Shown here one piece after another: positions 6,902 to 10,278 of a stretch of DNA of 10,278 bases. The translations under genes were made by a program, and so were the position numbers. The number at the start of each line of letters is the position of its first letter. Positions within the stretch are counted from its first letter, which is position 1. Source of the stretch: Deltaproteobacteria bacterium (GTDB lineage: Bacteria > Desulfobacterota > Dissulfuribacteria > Dissulfuribacterales > QOAL01); assembly GCA_026988585.1 (NCBI GenBank), contig JALSKY010000227.1:1-10278 (forward strand), given 5' to 3'. Under the pieces are notes generated by a model. It had not been told where the DNA came from. It saw only the letters and a program-made list of their open reading frames with translations, and made no database searches.

Positions 6902-7936
6902 TCATTGCTCATCCTGACTGCTCTTAGCCCTGTCAAGCGTAGTGCGAAAATCCATCCAGGTATCCAGCAGACCTGTCAAGACCACCAATAATAGACCATA
7001 CCATTGAATTCCTATCAACAGATAGACCACTCCCCTGATCCACCAGGGAACATTAAGACGGTGAAAAAAATATCTGACCACCCAAAACCCCTGGATCAGA
7101 TAGAAGAGACAGCAACTGAGTACCAGATTGCACCCGACCCTCTGCCATACCCCTTGAGTACCAGCAGCCAAGATCCCTCCGGCAATGAATATCCATACCA
7201 GCCAGAAAGGCAGTCTCCAGGAAGCGAAGGGCAGCAGTATTCCGTAAATAGTGTATTCAGGCCTGGGAAAACGGGCCATTGCCTTCAGCCTGCAATACCT
7301 GAAACTCCACAGATTGAGAAGGGCTGTAATCACCATTCCTGCACCCATGATGCCGGGAAAATAATAGATCAAGGTCTCCTTAAACTGCTGAAGCTCAGAC
7401 TCCATGATGGCCATGAGCTCTGGTCCAGGCTTTTGTTGTTCAAGATTGGCAATGACCGCCTGAATGCCCCGATCCAGTTCCTGGTTGACCAATCCTGTGA
7501 TCTCGCTTAAGGCCTTAGTGAAATCTCCGCCGGAACCCGCCAATAGAAACAGGAGGAAGAGAAGAGAGAGGCCTGAGGACAGCACCACCCAGGTCTCTGT
7601 TCCGGACCACCGCCTCAGCAGGGATAGATATATACCTGCAGCGATCAACACAGACTGAAACAGGATCATTACACCTGCAATATCTCCCAGTGCCAACAGC
7701 AACAACACAGACAGTGCCAAAACTGCTGAAACCGCAATGGATGCTGTCCGGTGCCCGATTGCAGCCATATAACAGGCAGCGATCCCCGGCAAAACCATCT
7801 GAAGCACCTGCCCCAAGGGTCCGGCAAGAGATGGTATAACCAAGGCTGCAGTAAGGGCTACGAGCCCCATCCAATCAAGAGGCTCCCTATCTCCATGCCG
7901 GTGACAGGGGCCTTCAGTCTTTTGAGATAAAGCCAC
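6902..7936 (-). CDS. DUF2232 (YybS-like) polytopic membrane protein
   Basis: This 344-residue protein is almost entirely hydrophobic, with around eight predicted membrane helices (for example about 24-60, 65-105, 116-134, 193-212, 244-260, 266-286 and 298-325). The longest soluble segment (about 137-190) lies between the fourth and fifth. The end, GLLDTWMDFR (322-331), and the place between rpsR and rplI match the DUF2232/YybS family, a poorly understood group often found in exactly this operon. Its function is not known; I infer an inner-membrane role with no visible catalytic motif. The longest frame starts at GTG 7936, 18 bases after rpsR, without a clear ribosome site. ATG 7870 (residue 23), after a GGGAG stretch, begins at the first hydrophobic helix and is a credible alternative start. 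Confidence 0.85.
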   Translation of the reverse strand: MALSQKTEGPCHRHGDREPLDWMGLVALTAALVIPSLAGPLGQVLQMVLPGIAACYMAAIGHRTASIAVSAVLALSVLLLLALGDIAGVMILFQSVLIAAGIYLSLLRRWSGTETWVVLSSGLSLLFLLFLLAGSGGDFTKALSEITGLVNQELDRGIQAVIANLEQQKPGPELMAIMESELQQFKETLIYYFPGIMGAGMVITALLNLWSFRYCRLKAMARFPRPEYTIYGILLPFASWRLPFWLVWIFIAGGILAAGTQGVWQRVGCNLVLSCCLFYLIQGFWVVRYFFHRLNVPWWIRGVVYLLIGIQWYGLLLVVLTGLLDTWMDFRTTLDRAKSSQDEQ

Positions 7937-7954
7937 TGGCTTTTTGCAGGGGTT

Positions 7955-8215
7955 TTAATCCTTGATGGCGTGCCCGGATGTAAAGGGAATCAGGGCCATG
8001 ATCCTGGCCTTCTTTATCGCCGTTGTGAGCCTTCTCTGATGTTTGGCACAGGTGCCTGTAACCCTCTTGGGCAAAATTTTTCCCCGCTCAGTGATAAAAC
8101 TCTTGAGCAGGTCGGCATTTTTGTAATCTATGGCAAGATTCTTGTCTGCACAGAAACGGCAAACCTTCCTGCGAACATATACTCTGCGGCGTCTGAATCT
8201 GGTAGGTGGTGCCAT
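7955..8215 (-). CDS. rpsR: 30S ribosomal protein bS18
   Basis: bS18 forms a heterodimer with bS6 and binds the central domain of 16S rRNA on the platform of the small subunit. The 86-residue protein has the expected basic N-terminus (RFRRRRVYVRRK, 6-17), CRFCADKN (19-26), IDYKNADLLKSFITERGKILPKRVTGTC (29-56) and the C-terminal basic helix KHQRRLTTAIKKARIMALIPF. The Cys pair (19, 22) with Cys56 and His58 could form a CxxC...CxxH zinc site as in zinc-type S18 paralogues, though this was not tested. The ribosome site AAGGAG lies inside the last codons of rpsF and ATG follows the rpsF stop by three bases, so translation of the partner proteins is coupled. Confidence 0.97.
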   Translation of the reverse strand: MAPPTRFRRRRVYVRRKVCRFCADKNLAIDYKNADLLKSFITERGKILPKRVTGTCAKHQRRLTTAIKKARIMALIPFTSGHAIKD

Positions 8216-8218
8216 GGC

Positions 8219-8779
8219 TTACTCCTTGTTCTCCTGAGTCTGATCATCAGCAGCAGCTTCCTGCTCTTCCTCTTGAGGCTCTGGTTGAGGCTCTGGTTGA
8301 GGCTCTGGTTGAGGCTCTGGGGTCTCCGGCTCTGTCTCCTCCTGCTTCTCAGCAGGCGCAGTGGCTTCTGAGGCAGTCTCGCCGCCCTCTTCTACTACAC
8401 TTTCAGCCTCTTCAGAGCCAGCATCTCTCTCCTGGCTCTTCTTTTCCAACTCAGCCCTTCTCTTCGCAGCCTCTTCCGGATCAAATTCCTCATCCAATTT
8501 ATCGGTAAGGAACTTCATGATCCCCTCATCTATGCGAAAGAGCCTGGTAAGTTCCTGGATAACAGTGCCAGGGGCACCATACTCCATGACCACATAATAA
8601 CCCTGGGTCAATTTCTGAACCGGATAAGCCAGTTTTCTCAGGGGCCAATGATCAACAAAGACCATTTCGCCGCCGGCGTCTGTGATAATCTGGGAATACT
8701 TCTGTACCAACTCCTCCCTCTGCTCCTTGTTGAGTTCGGGATGGAGCAACAACATGGTTTCATAATGTCGCAACTTCAT
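8219..8779 (-). CDS. rpsF: 30S ribosomal protein bS6 with a long acidic repeat tail
   Basis: bS6 binds bS18 and 16S rRNA on the platform of the 30S subunit. I choose ATG 8779 (186 residues, MKLRHYETMLLLHP) because AAAGGGGG (8785-8792, minus strand) lies five bases upstream and the canonical beta strand of S6 starts there. The ATG at 8833 would add 18 unrelated residues. Residues 1-100 are the ferredoxin-like core (GGEMVFVDHWPLRKLAYPVQKLTQGYYVV, then LTRLFRIDEGIMKFLTDKLD). The remaining ~85 residues are a Glu-rich tail containing four perfect PEPQ units, encoded by a 12-base tandem repeat. E. coli S6 also ends in glutamates (added after translation) but is about 50 residues shorter. As first gene of the block it is the likely target of S6:S18 feedback. 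Confidence 0.96.
   Translation of the reverse strand: MKLRHYETMLLLHPELNKEQREELVQKYSQIITDAGGEMVFVDHWPLRKLAYPVQKLTQGYYVVMEYGAPGTVIQELTRLFRIDEGIMKFLTDKLDEEFDPEEAAKRRAELEKKSQERDAGSEEAESVVEEGGETASEATAPAEKQEETEPETPEPQPEPQPEPQPEPQEEEQEAAADDQTQENKE
8273..8320. repeat. Four perfect tandem copies of a 12-base unit inside rpsF
   Basis: TTGAGGCTCTGG is repeated four times without change at 8273-8284, 8285-8296, 8297-8308 and 8309-8320. On the coding (minus) strand each copy encodes Pro-Glu-Pro-Gln. The unit is a multiple of three, so gain or loss of copies by slippage would change tail length without breaking the frame. Confidence 0.95.
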
Positions 8780-8781
8780 AG

Positions 8782-8833
8782 TTGCCCCCTTTCGGTCTTC
8801 TCTGGCCCAAACACCATGACAGCACTTGGGCAA
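8782..8833 (-). promoter_or_regulatory. Candidate structured rpsF leader (possible S6:S18 control element)
   Basis: On the minus strand GCCCAA (8831-8826) can pair with TTGGGC (8810-8805) around a 15-base loop. The overlapping TTGCCC (8833-8828) can instead pair with GGGCAA (8787-8782), which includes the end of the ribosome binding site. The two foldings exclude each other, and a CCG lies between them in GACCGAAAGG (near 8796-8787). Many bacteria control rpsF through binding of the S6:S18 dimer to a CCG-containing leader RNA, so this arrangement fits, but I cannot confirm a match to the known motif. Confidence 0.4.
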
Positions 8834-8852
8834 GGAGGATATTGAGCGGCCT

Positions 8853-8881
8853 TTTATACATCATCGCAATGAAATCGTCAA
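8853..8881 (-). promoter_or_regulatory. Near-consensus sigma70 promoter of the rpsF operon
   Basis: On the minus strand TTGACG (8881-8876) is followed after exactly 17 bases by TATAAA (8858-8853). Each box differs from consensus at one position. The expected start of transcription is about 8845, giving a leader of roughly 65 bases before the rpsF ATG. This is the best promoter in the window, as expected for a ribosomal protein operon. Confidence 0.8.
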
Positions 8882-8917
8882 CTCAAAATTCAGCGAGCAC
8901 ACTTCTGTTTTTCTCAC

Positions 8918-8945
8918 TTGATATCATAAAATAAGTACATATCTT
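8918..8945 (+). promoter_or_regulatory. Candidate promoter for the hsp20-lon pair
   Basis: TTGATA (8918-8923) and TATCTT (8940-8945) are spaced by 16 bases in a very AT-rich stretch. The distance to the hsp20 ATG is long (226 bases), so another promoter nearer the gene is possible. The boxes are only partial matches, and no heat-shock sigma signature is visible. Confidence 0.3.
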
Positions 8946-8993
8946 GTTTAAAAAAACAATCCTGATTAACTGCGAGGATCAGCAGAAAAGGCC

Positions 8994-9077
8994 ATGGACA
9001 GAGTTGTGGATATACTCATTGAGCTGGCAGCAATGCGTAACAAAAAAACAGTCTGGGCAACCATAGTCTCCTGTTGA
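8994..9077 (+). pseudogene. Short ORF, possible remnant of an XdhC/CoxI-family N-terminus
   Basis: ATG 8994 opens a 27-codon frame ending at TGA 9075-9077 (MDRVVDILIELAAMRNKKTV, then WATIVSC). Its pattern, a short helix followed by a charged turn and xxATIVS, resembles the start of XdhC/CoxI-family proteins, in which a Gly-Ser-x-Pro-Arg motif normally comes next; here a stop codon does. No downstream frame continues the family. It could be a decayed fragment, a leader peptide or chance. An AAAAGG lies too close to the ATG for a normal ribosome site. Confidence 0.2.
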
Positions 9078-9171
9078 CCTGTTAATGAGCCAGCTTTCAA
9101 TTTTCTGACAAGAAGTGCGCAGCAACAGTGAATGGAGTGATGAAAATCACATCTTGGAGGACACAGGATAG

Positions 9172-9612
9172 ATGTCAACATACATAAAAATAAACGTAAC
9201 AGGCAACCTGTCAAAAATGGAAAAAGAGATGAGACAGATAATGGATGAGATAGCCTGTTTCATCTCTCCTTTTTCCAGGGTCAACCAGACCTGGCTACCG
9301 GCCACGGATGTCTATGAAGACAGGAGCTTCATCTATATAGTAGTAGAACTGCCTGGAATAAAACATGAATCCATCGAGGTCTGCCTGGATGGGAGATGGC
9401 TTCAAATAAGAGGAGAGCGCCAATCTCCCATCCATCTGGAACACAAGAGATATTATCAGATGGAAATAGAATATGGTCCTTTCCAAAGGATAGTGAGGAT
9501 CCCGGAACGTGTAAACCTTCATGACATAACAGCCCGGTATGAAGATGGGATTCTCATTGTACAGCTTGGAAAGCATGATTCTGAAAGACCTGTGAAGATA
9601 GATGTGAAATAG
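9172..9612 (+). CDS. Small heat shock protein, Hsp20/alpha-crystallin family
   Basis: Hsp20 proteins are ATP-independent holdases that bind unfolding proteins in the cytoplasm and keep them refoldable. The 146-residue protein has a short N-terminal arm (1-40). Its alpha-crystallin domain (about 41-134) contains LPATDVYED (42-50), VELPGIK (58-64), YGPFQRIVRIPE (101-112) and ARYEDGILIVQL (121-132), a version of the family's AxxxxGxLxIxL signature. The end, VKIDVK, carries an I-x-V motif of the type that docks between subunits in the oligomer. A GGAGG at 9156-9160 lies 11 bases before ATG 9172. lon follows after 80 bases on the same strand with no terminator, so the two are probably transcribed together as a protein quality-control unit. 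Confidence 0.95.
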   Translation: MSTYIKINVTGNLSKMEKEMRQIMDEIACFISPFSRVNQTWLPATDVYEDRSFIYIVVELPGIKHESIEVCLDGRWLQIRGERQSPIHLEHKRYYQMEIEYGPFQRIVRIPERVNLHDITARYEDGILIVQLGKHDSERPVKIDVK

Positions 9613-9620
9613 TTCACAGT

Positions 9621-9630
9621 GGCAATTGCC
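9621..9630. repeat. Ten-base palindrome between hsp20 and lon
   Basis: GGCAATTGCC is perfectly self-complementary and sits nine bases after the hsp20 stop codon. It could be a small operator or chance; it has no loop and no T run, so it is not a terminator. Confidence 0.3.
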
Positions 9631-9692
9631 CTGCAACAGCCACAAACAGGGAAAAGGAGATCTTCACGGTTTATTCAAGGAAAGAGGTGACT

Positions 9693-10278
9693 ATGAGCAG
9701 CGAAATATTATTGGAAAAAGAGAACGGATTACAAAATACTGTCAGGGAACTTCCTGTGCTTCCCAGCAAGGATGTAGTGCTCTTCCCGCACATGGTAGTG
9801 CCCTGGATCATAGAGCCTGAACATCTGGTCAGGATGATAGATGATGCCCTGGCCCAAGACAGGACTATTGCAGTGGTCTCTGTCAAAGGAGACCTTAAAG
9901 ATGACAGTGAAATTCCTGAAAAACTGAATGTGATCGGTACAATGGGGCTAATCCTGCGCATGTCCAAGAATGAGGAGGGACATGCCCGTCTCGTGGTGCA
10001 AGGAGTAACCAGGGTCAGAATCAAGGAGATAACTGCTACCGAGCCCTATATAAAGGCAAAGGTGGAGCCTATCCATGATGAAATGGATCATGGAGACGTG
10101 GCCCTGGATGCCCTTGCCATGAACGTGCGCCAGGTCTTCAGCAAGGTACTGGAGCTCTCACCTAATCTCCCCAATGAACTGGCAGGGGTGATAATGAACA
10201 TTGAAGAGCCTGGGGTGCTGGCAGATATTGCAGTCAGCCATCTGAATATCCCTCCTGCCGCAAAGCAGGAGATCTTGA
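9693..10278 (+). CDS. lon: ATP-dependent Lon protease, N-terminal part (3' partial)
   Basis: Lon is a homohexameric AAA+ serine protease that degrades misfolded and some regulatory proteins in the cytoplasm. The first 195 codons are present and the frame is open to the right edge. They cover most of the N-terminal substrate-binding (LON, PUA-like) domain: ELPVLPSKDVVLFPHMVVPW (19-38), DDALAQDRTIAVVS (about 50-63), GTMGLILRMSK (about 88-98), RLVVQGVTRVRI (about 104-115), then the start of the helical part (about 135-195: VRQVFSKVLELSPNLPNE, EEPGVLADIAVSHL). The ATPase and Ser-Lys protease parts lie outside the window. ATG 9693 is supported by an AGAGGTG stretch four bases upstream. Its place after hsp20 suggests shared stress control. 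Confidence 0.95.
   Translation, partial: MSSEILLEKENGLQNTVRELPVLPSKDVVLFPHMVVPWIIEPEHLVRMIDDALAQDRTIAVVSVKGDLKDDSEIPEKLNVIGTMGLILRMSKNEEGHARLVVQGVTRVRIKEITATEPYIKAKVEPIHDEMDHGDVALDALAMNVRQVFSKVLELSPNLPNELAGVIMNIEEPGVLADIAVSHLNIPPAAKQEIL

Larger units (their letters stand above)
8882..9171. other. Divergent control region between the rpsF promoter and hsp20
   Basis: This 290-base stretch has no recognised full gene. It holds the upstream part of the rpsF promoter, a candidate plus-strand promoter (8918-8945), an AT-rich inverted repeat TTGTTT/AAACAA (8944-8949 and 8954-8959) and a 27-codon ORF (8994-9077). I see no CIRCE element (TTAGCACTC/GAGTGCTAA) and no sigma32-type -10 box. Confidence 0.6.

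Noticed and set aside
7004..7510. 168-codon plus-strand ORF
   Set aside because: It lies wholly antisense to the DUF2232 gene and has the Pro/Gln/Ser-rich composition of a reading opposite a hydrophobic protein.
8206..8508. Plus-strand ORF with repeated EALVEALVEAL
   Set aside because: It is the antisense reading of the rpsF tandem repeat; the repeat keeps all frames open. rpsF on the other strand is certain.
8780..8833. Upstream ATG at 8833 giving an 18-residue longer bS6
   Set aside because: The added residues (PKCCHGVWAREDRKGAT) do not look like bS6, while ATG 8779 has a strong ribosome site at the right distance and begins at the known S6 strand.
8966..9214. Minus-strand 82-codon ORF rich in Cys
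   Set aside because: It overlaps the start of hsp20, has no ribosome site and shows no recognisable family features.
9626..9820. 64-codon plus-strand ORF between hsp20 and lon
   Set aside because: Most of it overlaps the lon N-terminus in another frame, and lon is clearly recognisable.

Overview
The window looks like a stretch of ordinary bacterial chromosome from a Gram-negative anaerobe-like lineage. My best guess is Desulfobacterota (the former Deltaproteobacteria). The reasons are the gene order rpsF-rpsR-DUF2232-rplI-dnaB, a cation transporter fused to a NifX-like domain, and an Hsp20 gene directly ahead of lon. This placement is inferred from gene order and protein character, not from a phylogeny. 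There are no tRNA or rRNA genes, CRISPR arrays or insertion sequences that I can recognise.

The left part (1-2470) reads on the plus strand. It starts with the tail of a gene that begins outside the window. Then comes an RsmB/RsmF-type rRNA cytosine-5 methyltransferase, followed, with a 92-base overlap in another frame, by a separate ORF that matches the C-terminal PUA-like RNA-binding domain of RsmF. greA, the transcript-cleavage factor, follows and ends at a strong stem-loop terminator.

The middle part (2538-8881) is a long minus-strand block read from right to left. A near-consensus promoter at 8853-8881 drives rpsF (bS6), rpsR (bS18), a DUF2232/YybS-like membrane protein, rplI (bL9), dnaB (replicative helicase), rsmG (16S rRNA m7G methyltransferase) and a small three-helix membrane protein. 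A cation diffusion facilitator with a NifX-like C-terminal domain comes last, after a 109-base gap that can form two hairpins. Spacing within most of the block is 0-18 bases or an overlap, so translational coupling is likely. The block joins ribosome assembly, rRNA methylation and chromosome replication. The greA terminator is symmetrical enough to stop the block from the other side.

The right part (8882-10278) reads on the plus strand. A 290-base control region precedes a small heat-shock protein (Hsp20), then the first 195 codons of lon, cut by the window end. Together they are a proteostasis pair: a holdase chaperone and an ATP-dependent protease.

The most interesting points are the overlapping, possibly frameshifted, RsmF halves; the transporter/NifX fusion with mixed metal-site motifs and its two-hairpin leader; a possible alternative-structure leader in front of rpsF; and a short ORF before hsp20 that resembles the start of an XdhC/CoxI-family protein. 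I see no convincing new defence or mobile system.
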